Shown piece by piece: positions 1 through 6,713 of a stretch of 18,721 nt of DNA (positions within the stretch are counted from its first letter, which is position 1; each line of letters starts with the position of its first letter). Under the pieces are notes generated by a model that was given only the letters and a program-made list of their open reading frames with translations, was not told where the DNA came from and did no database searches. The position numbers and the translations under genes were made by a program. The stretch comes from Desulfobacterales bacterium (GTDB taxonomy: Bacteria > Desulfobacterota > Desulfobacteria > Desulfobacterales > UBA5852), in NCBI GenBank assembly GCA_016735415.1, contig JAERRP010000666.1, positions 1 to 18,721 of the forward strand, given 5' to 3'.

Positions 1-105
1 CTGCGCTTTCACGCCTTGCCCGACGGACGCATCAACCCTGAAACTTGTGAATTTATTTTTAAGCGAACCCTAACCACGGAACCCTTTGGAAAGGAGGTAC
101 CCCCC
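1..105 (+). other. Leader of the first gene; no complete gene
   Basis: The frame of the following gene is open back to base 1, but the strong ribosome binding site AAGGAGG at 91-97 argues that translation begins at 106. A different frame is open from base 2 to a TAA at 71-73 and could be the tail of an upstream gene, but the peptide shows nothing recognisable. No promoter is evident. Confidence 0.4.
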
Positions 106-561
106 ATGTACAAGAAAATACTAGTCGGCACCTGTTTGACGGATTACTGTAGCCATATTTTTAATTTTGCCCTGAACATGGCCAGGGAAAACGGTGCCAG
201 TCTGTGGATTTACCACGGTCTGGGACGCCTCAACACGACCCAGGCCGGTGTGGAGGAAAAAATCAAGGCGGCCGAGGCCCGGGTGGCCGAGGCCTATGTC
301 GGCCGGATGAAAGAACAGGGCTTTACGGATTACATGATCAATGTCTCGGATGGCGATGTGGTCAGCGAGATGGCCAAACTGGCTCGCAATGCAGGCATCG
401 AGGCCATCGTGATGGGGACTTCGACCGAAACCCCGATTGCCGCGGGCGAAAGCGTCAAGGTGGGGTCTCTGGGCGATGTGGCCACCGAAATAAGCCTGTG
501 GTCCCCCTGTCCGGTGATCTGGGTGCCGCCGGCCCTCATTCCGGGGCTGGCGCGGGGCTGA
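106..561 (+). CDS. Universal stress protein (UspA family)
   Basis: A 151-residue single Usp domain, the normal length for a small cytoplasmic Usp. The N-terminus (MYKKILVGTCLTDYC) is the first beta strand and start of the nucleotide-binding fold. The C-terminal part (IVMGTST at about 101-107, then VGSLGDVATEIS and SPCPVIWVPP) is the usual end of the family. The ATP-binding signature G-2x-G-9x-G-S/T is imperfect: G104 and G120-S121 are present, but the spacing is about three residues too long and the middle glycine is missing, so ATP binding is doubtful. The start at 106 is chosen because AAGGAGG lies 8 bases upstream. It opens a run of redox-related genes; such proteins often accompany stress or electron-transfer genes in sulfate reducers, but the specific role is unknown. 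Confidence 0.85.
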   Translation: MYKKILVGTCLTDYCSHIFNFALNMARENGASLWIYHGLGRLNTTQAGVEEKIKAAEARVAEAYVGRMKEQGFTDYMINVSDGDVVSEMAKLARNAGIEAIVMGTSTETPIAAGESVKVGSLGDVATEISLWSPCPVIWVPPALIPGLARG

Positions 562-594
562 CCGATCCCGGCGGTTGTCGTCACGGCCAAACGA

Positions 595-624
595 ACGGCG
601 GGGTGCCGTACCGGCTCCCGCCGT
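595..624 (+). other. Strong stem-loop downstream of usp
   Basis: Arms ACGGCGGG (595-602) and CCCGCCGT (617-624) are perfectly complementary. Inside them GCCG (605-608) pairs with CGGC (612-615) around a TAC loop. No T-run follows, so this is not a classical intrinsic terminator. It could stabilise the 3' end of the usp mRNA or act as a weak terminator. Confidence 0.4.
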
Positions 625-749
625 CATGGCTTCGAGGGGCTTGCCGTGCGCCCGCCCGGATACCAGCGAAACGGGGTCGCGGCGGTGCATTCGTTCCGGG
701 GTGGCCACCCGTCATCAACCTGGCGGATCACATGGGGAAAAAGGAATGG

Positions 750-1160
750 ATGATCGTCAAGATCGGTAATCCCGTGCAACAGATTCTTGCCACGGTGTCG
801 GAGGCGGTTACAATGGAATACCCTGTGGATCTAATGGGTCCGGCGGACATCCGCTCACGCAAATTTCACCTGCCGCTCAGTGTGGAAGCCATCCGGCTCG
901 ACCGGGAAGGCGCCGAGCAGATCGCCCGTTACGCCTGCCGGATGGCGGCCGCCAAAGCATCCCCCTTCGAGAGTGACAGGCAGTATGCCCTGCGCTTTGC
1001 CGCATTTCTTACCGGAACGGTTGCGGCCCAGTGCGCCAGCGACACCCAGTGGTTTGCGGTCTTCGAAAAATTTTTAGAACACGTTCGGCATTGTCTGGAA
1101 ACCGGTTGCAGCCATTGCAGCGACGAGGAACACGACTGGGGTGCCTTGGGAGTGCTTTAA
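750..1160 (+). CDS. Unrecognised protein with cysteine-rich C-terminus
   Basis: A 136-residue protein that I do not recognise. The start at 750 (MIVKIGNPVQQIL) is preceded by AAGGA at 741-745. An in-frame ATG at 732 would add six residues (MGKKEW) but has a poorer ribosome binding site. The protein looks soluble: no signal peptide or membrane segment is visible. The middle is alpha-helical in character and rich in alanine. The C-terminus carries CLETGCSHCSDEEHDWG, that is C-x4-C-x2-C followed by acidic and histidine residues, which could bind metal or serve as a thiol site. It sits between usp and the OsmC-like gene, 42 bases before the latter, so co-transcription with the redox cluster is likely. 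The coding call rests on length, codon use and position. Confidence 0.6.
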   Translation: MIVKIGNPVQQILATVSEAVTMEYPVDLMGPADIRSRKFHLPLSVEAIRLDREGAEQIARYACRMAAAKASPFESDRQYALRFAAFLTGTVAAQCASDTQWFAVFEKFLEHVRHCLETGCSHCSDEEHDWGALGVL

Positions 1161-1202
1161 CCCGGAATAAAAGCGGCCCGGCCTCATTCTGGAGATCTAC
1201 CG

Positions 1203-1601
1203 ATGGAAATGGAAATTCGTTTTGCGGGAGGGAAGCGGGTTTGTTCGACCTACAAAGGGTTTACCGTGGAAACGGATCAACCCCCGGACGAGGGCGGCGA
1301 CGGCAGCGCGCCGGAACCGTATGATTTGTTTCTATCATCGATCGGCACGTGTACGGGGGTTTATATTGCGTCCTTTTGCGAAAGCCGCGGTATTCCGACC
1401 GAACATATCAAAATGTCCCTGCGTTTCGAGCAGAACGAAGCCACCCACCTGGTCGAAGAAGTTCATACAACGATCCAACTGCTGCCGGAGTTTCCGGAAA
1501 AGTACCGGCGGACAGTCGAACGTGTGGCGGCGATGTGTACGGTGAAACGCAGTCTCACCAGCCCACCGCGAATTCTGGTGGAGGCCCGCTATAAATCGTA
1601 A
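1203..1601 (+). CDS. OsmC-like family protein
   Basis: A 132-residue protein of the OsmC/Ohr fold, within the usual 130-140 range. The two family cysteines are in place: C50 in SSIGTCTGVYIASF on the central helix, and C112 in AAMCTVKRSL. The family is known for peroxidase activity on organic hydroperoxides through this cysteine pair. Members of this broader YhfA-like branch are less well characterised, and many sit next to sulfur-transfer genes. The start at 1203 has GGAG at 1191-1194. The selenoprotein gene follows after 17 bases, so the two are almost certainly co-transcribed. Substrate (hydroperoxide, persulfide or another thiol) cannot be told from sequence. Confidence 0.85.
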   Translation: MEMEIRFAGGKRVCSTYKGFTVETDQPPDEGGDGSAPEPYDLFLSSIGTCTGVYIASFCESRGIPTEHIKMSLRFEQNEATHLVEEVHTTIQLLPEFPEKYRRTVERVAAMCTVKRSLTSPPRILVEARYKS

Positions 1602-1618
1602 CCTGAAAGGAGGTTTGG

Positions 1619-1903
1619 ATGTTCAATGTCAGCGATGTGGCCCGGCAGCAAATTGCCGAGTATTTTCAGAGCCGTGAAGTTTCAGCGATTCGAGTATTCT
1701 ATGGCGCCGGTGGTTGAGGTCCGCCCGCACTGGGAATGGCTCTGGATGAGCCCAAGGATACGGACGCGACATTTGCCATCGGCGGGTTTGATTACATCAT
1801 CGACCGGGATTTGCTGGCCAGGACCCAGCCGATATCGATTGACTATACCCTGATAGGCTTCAGGGTGACCGGTCATCCGGCACCGGGAAACGGAGCCTTT
1901 TAA
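1619..1903 (+). CDS. HesB/IscA-like selenoprotein, UGA read as selenocysteine
   Basis: A 94-residue reading frame that is continuous only if the TGA at 1715-1717 (codon 33) is decoded as selenocysteine. It starts at ATG 1619 after an excellent ribosome binding site (AAAGGAGG, 1606-1613) and ends at TAA 1901-1903. The N-terminal half is MFNVSDVARQQIAEYF. Next comes RVFYGAGG-U-GPPALGMAL, then DEPKDTDATFAIGGFDYI and a strand-rich end. This matches the HesB-like (A-type Fe-S scaffold fold) family, in which a GG(C/U)GxP motif followed by ALDEPKDxD is characteristic and for which deltaproteobacterial selenoprotein members are known. A compact hairpin lies at the expected distance after the UGA (1738-1752). 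The C-terminal cysteines of some A-type scaffolds are absent, so Sec33 is the only visible redox residue. It lies between the OsmC-like gene and the flavin disulfide reductase. A role in selenol/thiol redox or sulfur transfer is inferred. Confidence 0.88.
1738..1752 (+). promoter_or_regulatory. Predicted bacterial SECIS hairpin
   Basis: GGCTC (1738-1742) and GAGCC (1748-1752) form a perfect 5-bp stem around the loop TGGAT. The loop begins 26 bases after the UGA at 1715-1717. Bacterial SECIS elements lie inside the coding sequence just after the UGA, with a short stem and a G in the first two loop positions; the G at loop position 2 fits. SelB would bind here to deliver Sec-tRNA. Folding was done by eye only. 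Confidence 0.65.
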
Positions 1904-1940
1904 AAACAACATCAACAGATCATTGGCAGGGAGATTCGTG

Positions 1941-3272
1941 ATGGAAAAACGAGATGTCGTCATTATCGGTGGGGGGCCGGCCGGCCGGACCATTGTTCAT
2001 AGGCTGCATGCGTCCGGGCGTAGTATGTCGGTGACCCTGATCAAGGATGAAGAAACCAATGCCAACCGATGCGCGATTCCGTACGGCATTCCGCCAAGCA
2101 AACCGATCGAAAAATTTCAGATTCCCAACAAGCTGGTGACGGCATTCGGCGCCGAACTGGTGGTGGACCGGGTTGCTGAAATCGATACGACGCAGAAACG
2201 GGTCTACACGGCGGGCGGCCATATCTACGGTTACTCCCACCTAGTGCTGTCCACCGGCGCCCGTCCCGTCATTCCCCCGATTCCCGGTATCGACGGGGAG
2301 GCCATCATTTCGGTGCGTTCGATCAAGGATCTGGCCGCGCTGCGCGATTTGGCGTCCGCAGGTAAAGATGTTGTCGTGGTCGGCGGCGGGTATATCGGCA
2401 TCGAAGTGTCGGTGGTGTTAAAACAGATGGGGCTTGAGGTGACGGTCCTGGAAATGCTGCCCCGGATCCTGATGGCCACCACCGAACCGGAATTTATCGC
2501 TCATGTGGAAGGGGTGCTGGGGGAGAACGGCATTCGTGTTTTGACCAGTGAAAAGGTGGTGGCATTCGAACACCAGCCGGACAGGCGCGTGACAATACGT
2601 CTTGCGGGCGGCGATATGGTTTCCGCTGATTTTGTCGTCCTTTCGGCCGGGGTTGTCCCCCAGACCGAACTGGCCGCCCGGGCGGGGATCAAAACCAGCC
2701 GACTGGGCATCGGTGCGGACCTGCAGCTGCGCACCAGCGCCGACGATGTCTACACCTGCGGCGACTGTACGGAAAAATGGTCCTATGTCACCCGGCAGCC
2801 GACCCGGGGTGAGTTCGGTACCAATGCAGTATTTATGGCCAACGTCGTTGCCGGCAACATCCTTGGCGACCACACCGAATTCCCCGGCGTCATCAATGCC
2901 AATGCCACGGCCGTTTATGACCTGAGTCTGGGATCGGCCGGCCTGACCGAACAGATGGCCCGGGATGCGGGGCTGGATGTGGTCACCGGATGGTCCGAGG
3001 TTCCGAATAAATACCCGATGATGGACGAGGTCCAGACCATCCGGACCAAACTGGTCTTTAACCGCGAGAATAAAAGGCTGATCGGCGGCAGCGTTATGCA
3101 GAAAGGAAACTGCGCCGCCCAAACGGTCGATTTTATTTCGCTGGCCATCCAGATGGGCGCCACCATGGAAGATCTTGGCAGATACCAGTATTGCACCCAC
3201 CCGGAACTGGCGGCCAAGCCTTCCGATAATATTTACACCTTTGCCACCCGGGATGCCGCCCGCAAGCTTTAA
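1941..3272 (+). CDS. FAD-dependent pyridine nucleotide-disulfide oxidoreductase, CoA-disulfide reductase / NADH oxidase type
   Basis: A 443-residue flavoprotein of the usual length for this subfamily. The FAD-binding GGGPAG is at 10-15. A single active cysteine, C44, lies in NANRCAIPYGI, the position of the redox-active cysteine in CoA-disulfide reductases, NADH oxidases and CoA-persulfide reductases, which lack the CxxxxC pair of glutathione reductase. The NAD(P)H-binding GGGYIG is at 148-153, and the second FAD contact is VYTCGDC at about 270-276. The C-terminal dimerisation domain includes QYCTHPELAAKPSDNIY. The start at ATG 1941 follows GGGAG at 1929-1933; an upstream in-frame TTG at 1923 is less likely. 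The gene follows the selenoprotein after 37 bases. Given its neighbours, a persulfide- or disulfide-reducing role that hands electrons to thiol partners is plausible, but H2O2-forming or water-forming NADH oxidase activity cannot be excluded. Confidence 0.9.
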   Translation: MEKRDVVIIGGGPAGRTIVHRLHASGRSMSVTLIKDEETNANRCAIPYGIPPSKPIEKFQIPNKLVTAFGAELVVDRVAEIDTTQKRVYTAGGHIYGYSHLVLSTGARPVIPPIPGIDGEAIISVRSIKDLAALRDLASAGKDVVVVGGGYIGIEVSVVLKQMGLEVTVLEMLPRILMATTEPEFIAHVEGVLGENGIRVLTSEKVVAFEHQPDRRVTIRLAGGDMVSADFVVLSAGVVPQTELAARAGIKTSRLGIGADLQLRTSADDVYTCGDCTEKWSYVTRQPTRGEFGTNAVFMANVVAGNILGDHTEFPGVINANATAVYDLSLGSAGLTEQMARDAGLDVVTGWSEVPNKYPMMDEVQTIRTKLVFNRENKRLIGGSVMQKGNCAAQTVDFISLAIQMGATMEDLGRYQYCTHPELAAKPSDNIYTFATRDAARKL

Positions 3273-3285
3273 AGGAGGTTTGGAT
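3271..3285 (+). repeat. Orphan Shine-Dalgarno duplicated from the selenoprotein gene start
   Basis: AAAGGAGGTTTGGAT at 3271-3285 is identical to the 15 bases at 1606-1620 that carry the ribosome binding site and first two bases of the selenoprotein start codon. Here it overlaps the stop codon of the oxidoreductase, as in a coupled operon, but is followed by C instead of G, so no ATG forms and no convincing gene follows. It may be the remnant of a lost or rearranged downstream gene. Confidence 0.6.
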
Positions 3286-3293
3286 CGTTATTC

Positions 3294-3325
3294 CGGCGGC
3301 AGGAATCCGTGCAGTTCCGCCGCCG
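3294..3325 (+). other. Stem-loop after the oxidoreductase gene
   Basis: CGGCGGC-A-GGAA (3294-3305) pairs with TTCCGCCGCCG (3315-3325), 11 pairs with one bulged A and a 9-base loop. No T-run follows. Likely roles are 3'-end stabilisation or a weak terminator. Apart from this, the possible promoter at 3501 and the hairpin at 3543, I see nothing coding in the 331 bases between 3273 and 3603. Confidence 0.45.
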
Positions 3326-3500
3326 ATTCGTTACCTGCCGTTACTTTTTACCCGGGGTGTCACCAGGGGTAACGCAACCTCGGGATGACGGTCCCCGCAA
3401 TTTGCTGCCGCCGAGCGAACCCCGGATGTTCTCATTCTATATGTCTAATAATTACAACTTGTTAAAAATATTATGGCCAGCTGCAAGGGATGCCCTGGTC

Positions 3501-3516
3501 TGGCATCAATATTGTA
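3501..3516 (+). promoter_or_regulatory. Possible sigma-54 promoter, imperfect
   Basis: TGGCATCAATATTGTA has the -24 TGGCA and a TTG at correct spacing, but GT replaces the usual GC at -12. It would start transcription near 3528, about 75 bases before the small coiled-coil gene. No copy of the enhancer dyad seen upstream of the other sigma-54 promoters was found here. Confidence 0.35.
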
Positions 3517-3542
3517 ATATGGATCTCTGAAGGCCATCAATC

Positions 3543-3561
3543 CGCCGGATTCAATCCGGCG
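3543..3561 (+). other. Perfect 8-bp hairpin in leader of small gene
   Basis: CGCCGGAT (3543-3550) and ATCCGGCG (3554-3561) are exact complements around the loop TCA. It lies between the possible promoter and the start codon at 3604, so it would be in the 5' untranslated region. No T-run follows. Confidence 0.4.
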
Positions 3562-3603
3562 TGAGCGACATATCCCATGAACCCCTAACAAAAGGACATC
3601 ATC

Positions 3604-3921
3604 ATGAAAGCCAAAAACTGCTGCAAAACCATGGAGATGGAGTTGACCGGATGGAAGGCGATTGTTTACGACATCACCCGCAAAATGGAGCAATTGCCCG
3701 GTGGCGAAAAGGAGAAGATTCACTCGAATATCGAGGATCTTCACATGCTCATCACGGAGATGGACGATCGGATCGATCAGATCCGGGAGAATTGCACCCC
3801 CGATACCGGCATGGACGACATCCAGGCCGAACGCGCTGCCTTCGATGCCTCGATTTCAACGCTCCGGGTCACCACGGAAGAGGCCATGCGGGGCCTTGGG
3901 GCCGGCGATTTCGGCGGATGA
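3604..3921 (+). CDS. Small coiled-coil protein of unknown function
   Basis: A 105-residue protein starting MKAKNCCKTMEMELTGW, with AAAAGGA upstream at about 3590-3596. It is charged and strongly helical: the stretch from about residue 20 to 65 (KMEQLPGGEKEKIHSNIEDL, then MLITEMDDRIDQIRENC) and the second helix after residue 70 have a heptad-like pattern. There are no membrane segments. The two adjacent cysteines near the N-terminus and a third in the middle are the only potential redox residues. The thioredoxin gene starts 50 bases downstream, so the pair probably forms one transcript. I do not recognise a family. A partner or scaffold role for thioredoxin is speculation. Confidence 0.7.
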   Translation: MKAKNCCKTMEMELTGWKAIVYDITRKMEQLPGGEKEKIHSNIEDLHMLITEMDDRIDQIRENCTPDTGMDDIQAERAAFDASISTLRVTTEEAMRGLGAGDFGG

Positions 3922-3971
3922 GAAGCGTTTGACCCTGTAAAAAAGTAAATGAGCGATGGGGGAGAGGAACC

Positions 3972-4292
3972 ATGGCTGCGATAGAATTGAGATCTCAAAG
4001 CGATTTTCAAAAAACCATCAGCGCGGGGGTGACCCTGGTTGACTTCAATGCGCCCTGGTGCGGGCCGTGTCATGCCCAGGAGCCGATTCTCCATGAACTG
4101 GGAGAGAATTACAACGGCCGGGCCAATATCGCCAAAATGAATATTGATGACAACTCGAATGTCGCTTTGAATCTGGGTATCCAAAGCATTCCCACCTTGA
4201 TCATTTTCAAGGACGGCCATGAACTGGGCCGTTTCGTGGGCCTGCAGAAAGCGGATACCCTCAACCGGGCCATGGATCAGGCCCTGGCATGA
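3972..4292 (+). CDS. Thioredoxin
   Basis: A 106-residue classical thioredoxin. The active site is APWCGPC with C30 and C33, followed by P38 at the usual position. The buried aspartate lies in LVDFNAPW, and the cis-proline loop is SIPTLIIF, followed by the glycine-rich C-terminal strand. It is cytoplasmic, with no signal peptide. The start at 3972 follows GGAGAGGAA at 3961-3969. Next to C33, the usual lysine is replaced by histidine (GPCH), which may shift the redox potential. Located downstream of the flavin disulfide reductase and the selenoprotein, it could be the electron carrier for this redox cluster. No thioredoxin reductase is obvious in the window, though the FAD enzyme is a relative of that class. 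Confidence 0.95.
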   Translation: MAAIELRSQSDFQKTISAGVTLVDFNAPWCGPCHAQEPILHELGENYNGRANIAKMNIDDNSNVALNLGIQSIPTLIIFKDGHELGRFVGLQKADTLNRAMDQALA

Positions 4293-4306
4293 TATTGTTT
4301 GCGGGT

Positions 4307-4322
4307 AGCCTCCAAGGAGGCT
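4307..4322 (+). other. Short inverted repeat after thioredoxin
   Basis: AGCCTCC (4307-4313) and GGAGGCT (4316-4322) are exact complements with only AA between them. No T-run follows. The right arm resembles a Shine-Dalgarno sequence but no start codon follows at a usable distance. Confidence 0.3.
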
Positions 4323-4373
4323 GGGCGCGAAAACAAGGCTTTAACGCGCTTCCCGTGAAGTGAAAGTGCTGTT

Positions 4374-4403
4374 ATCGATGGGCCGTGTGAGCGGCCCATC
4401 GAT
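4374..4403 (+). terminator. Perfect 12-bp stem-loop, possible terminator
   Basis: ATCGATGGGCCG (4374-4385) and CGGCCCATCGAT (4392-4403) are exact complements around the loop TGTGAG. It lies in the 212-base gap between thioredoxin and the ASKHA gene. The downstream bases (CGTATCATTTG) are only weakly T-rich, so termination may be partial. A dyad operator for a regulator of the next gene is the alternative. Confidence 0.45.
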
Positions 4404-4504
4404 CGTATCATTTGACGCGCGAACCAATGCGTCATACATACTTGCGCGGCTTTGCCTGTAACCGAGACCCGACCGTCAGGGACGGCAACCGTAAAGGAAC
4501 GAAA

Positions 4505-6619
4505 ATGGGAACCTGTATCAACCACCCGGAGCGCGAAACCAGCTACGTCTGCATGAAACACAATATCTACCTGTGCGAGGAATGCCTCCAATGCCGGGAT
4601 CCGGACCTCTACTGCAAATTTCGGGAATCCTGCCCAATCTGGTTCATGACCAAGAAAAAGGCCGGGCTGGATGCCGATACGGCACCAGCTACGGTGAAAG
4701 ATGAGCCTCCGGAATATAAGGTTGTTTTTGGCCCCGAGGGCAAGGAGGTCAGCGTCCCTGAAGGAGCCACCCTCCTGAAAGCGGCCCGCCTGGCCGGTGA
4801 GCACCTGAACGCCTCCTGCAACGGCAAAGGGGCCTGCGGGAAGTGTAAGCTGGTGGTGACCTCCGGACGGGCGGAAGCCCCGTCGACCCCCCTGCTGAGC
4901 GATAGCGAGAAGCACAAAGGGTATGTTCTGGCCTGCCTGAGCAAGGTGTCGGGGGACATTGCCGTGCGCATCCCGGAGGAGGCCCGGCAGCGCGAACTCA
5001 AGGTGGCCGGCATGGGCCGGGAAGCTACGGCTCGGCTCAAGGGTCTCGTGCCGGAGCCCGAGCCTATGCTCAAGGAAATTCCTCTGGTGCTGGACCCACC
5101 GACACTGGAAGACGCCGTGAGCGATCTGGATCGGCTCAAACGGGGGCTTAAAAAAGAGAATTGTGACATCGAACGGCTCAATGTCGGCCTGCCGGTCATG
5201 CGGCAACTGGCGGCGGCCCTGCGCACGGAAAGCTGGAAAATGACGGTGTCGGTGATCCAGCGCCGGTGTTCGAACGAAATTCTGGAGGTCCGGCCTGGAA
5301 ACGGTGCGGCGCCATCTCTGGGCCTGGCGATCGATGTGGGTACGACCTCCATTGTCGTCTACCTGGTGGACATGGCGGACGGTACCATTGTGGCGGCGGC
5401 CTCCGGGCACAATCGGCAGGCCGCCTGCGGCGACGATGTCATCAACCGGATGGTCTGCGCCGAAAAACACGGCGTCAGGAACCTGAGCCGCATGGCACTG
5501 GCCACGATCAACAACCTGATCGACGAGGCCCTGGCCAGTGCCGGTGCCGAGTCCGGGCAGGTCAAGAACGTGGTCATTTCCGGCAACACCACCATGGCCC
5601 ATCTGCTGCTCGAGATCGAACCCCGCTACATCCGCCGGGCGCCCTATATCCCGACCGTGACGGAATTTCCGATTCTCAAGGCCGGCGACATCGGTTTGAC
5701 GGCCAACCCGATCGCGGCGGTGTTCATCATGCCGGGGCCGGCGAGCTATGTAGGGGGCGATATCGTGTCGGGCCTGCTTTATACAGGTCTGCACCGCGAT
5801 GATCGCCTGACCCTGTTTATCGATGTGGGCACCAACGGTGAAATCGTCCTGGGGAACCAGGACTGGATGATGACGGCGGCCTGCAGCGCAGGGCCGGCCT
5901 TTGAAGGGGGCGGCATCCGCTGGGGGATGCGGGCGGAGGAAGGCGCCATCGAAAAGCTGACGATTGATCCCGGAACCCTGGTGCCCGACATCGCCACCGT
6001 GGGCGATCAGCCGCCCCGCGGCATCTGCGGATCCGGGATGATCGATCTGATTGCCGAACTCCTGGAGGCGGACATCATCGACCGCAGCGGACATTTCCAT
6101 ACCGACCGGGACCATCCCCGGATAAAAACCGTCAATGATGAACCGGCCTACGTCCTGGTGTTGGCCGACCGGACCCCGATGAATGAAGAAATCGTTTTCA
6201 CCGAATCCGACCTGAAAAACCTGATTTACAGCAAGGGCGCGGTGTACTCCGGTTTTACGACCCTGCTCAACGAGGCCGGTCTGGACTTTGCCATGGTCGA
6301 GCGCATGGTGATAACCGGGGGGTTCGGGCAGTATCTCAATATTGAAAAGGCCGTTCGGATCGGACTGCTGCCCGACATAGAGCGTCAAAAGTTCGAATAC
6401 CTCGGGAACAGCTCCATCGCCGGGGCCTATATGGCACTGCTGTCCGATGACCACAGGCGGGAAGCGCAGGAAATCTGCAACAATATGACCTATATCGATT
6501 TTTCGAGCAACACGCGCTATATGGATGAATTTACCTCGGCCCTGTTTCTGCCGCACACCAACCTGGAAATGTTTCCGAGTGTCATCGACCCGCAAAACGA
6601 CCGGGCCATGGCCGGCTGA
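4505..6619 (+). CDS. RACo/RamA-like corrinoid-activation protein with Cys-rich N-terminus
   Basis: A 704-residue protein, started at ATG 4505 because AAAGGA lies at 4493-4498. Residues 4-43 hold a dense Cys/His set (C4, H7, C16, H19, C24, C27, C30, C37, C43) like a B-box/zinc-ribbon module. Residues 72-160 are a plant-type [2Fe-2S] ferredoxin domain with ligands C105, C111, C114 and C144. After a linker, the ASKHA ATPase domain (DUF4445) shows LAIDVGTTS at 274-282, ISGNTT at 358-363, FIDVGTNGEI at 438-447, CSAGPAFEG at 460-468, GICGSGM near 507 and GGFGQYL in the C-terminal part. This architecture reduces Co(II) corrinoid proteins to Co(I) at the cost of ATP in methyltransferase systems. No corrinoid protein or methyltransferase is encoded in the window, so the partner is unknown and the job may differ. 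The Cys-rich head is additional to the classical RACo layout. Confidence 0.88.
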   Translation: MGTCINHPERETSYVCMKHNIYLCEECLQCRDPDLYCKFRESCPIWFMTKKKAGLDADTAPATVKDEPPEYKVVFGPEGKEVSVPEGATLLKAARLAGEHLNASCNGKGACGKCKLVVTSGRAEAPSTPLLSDSEKHKGYVLACLSKVSGDIAVRIPEEARQRELKVAGMGREATARLKGLVPEPEPMLKEIPLVLDPPTLEDAVSDLDRLKRGLKKENCDIERLNVGLPVMRQLAAALRTESWKMTVSVIQRRCSNEILEVRPGNGAAPSLGLAIDVGTTSIVVYLVDMADGTIVAAASGHNRQAACGDDVINRMVCAEKHGVRNLSRMALATINNLIDEALASAGAESGQVKNVVISGNTTMAHLLLEIEPRYIRRAPYIPTVTEFPILKAGDIGLTANPIAAVFIMPGPASYVGGDIVSGLLYTGLHRDDRLTLFIDVGTNGEIVLGNQDWMMTAACSAGPAFEGGGIRWGMRAEEGAIEKLTIDPGTLVPDIATVGDQPPRGICGSGMIDLIAELLEADIIDRSGHFHTDRDHPRIKTVNDEPAYVLVLADRTPMNEEIVFTESDLKNLIYSKGAVYSGFTTLLNEAGLDFAMVERMVITGGFGQYLNIEKAVRIGLLPDIERQKFEYLGNSSIAGAYMALLSDDHRREAQEICNNMTYIDFSSNTRYMDEFTSALFLPHTNLEMFPSVIDPQNDRAMAG

Positions 6620-6695
6620 AAAATTCCTTCCTGATGGCGGCCCCGGCGACAGGCCACGAATGCGTCTCTCGAAACAGGCAGGTTAATTCCCTTGT

Positions 6696-6713
6696 TGTAA
6701 AAAATCCTGACAC
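6696..6713 (+). promoter_or_regulatory. Predicted enhancer site for NtrC-type activator, copy 1
   Basis: TGTAAAAAATCCTGACAC. It shares 16 of 18 bases with the site at 10161-10178 and 15 of 18 with that at 18602-18619. It is an imperfect dyad of the form TGTNA-N7-TNACA. It ends 118 bases before the -24 element of the promoter at 6831, a normal distance for a sigma-54 enhancer. Confidence 0.6.

Noticed and set aside
559..750. Read-through of the usp stop TGA as selenocysteine, since the frame stays open for about 190 bases
   Set aside because: The Usp domain is complete at the stop, the downstream translation looks like random GC-rich sequence, and a strong stem-loop sits there instead.
3442..3456. 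TGTCTAATAATTACA as an enhancer for the possible promoter at 3501
   Set aside because: The half-site spacing is two bases shorter than in the three matching sites, and it lies only 45 bases from the -24 element.
3934..3952. TGTAAAAAAGTAAATGA as a fourth enhancer copy
   Set aside because: Only the left half matches; the TGACA half is missing and no sigma-54 promoter lies at a suitable distance.
4286..4301. TGGCATGATATTGTTT at the end of the thioredoxin gene as a sigma-54 promoter
   Set aside because: The spacing between the two elements is one base short and the -12 GC is absent.
4277..6595. A 772-codon open frame on the minus strand opposite the ASKHA gene
   Set aside because: It mirrors the codon structure of the + strand gene in GC-rich DNA, has low-complexity content and no domain motifs, while the + strand product has a full set of ligands and motifs.
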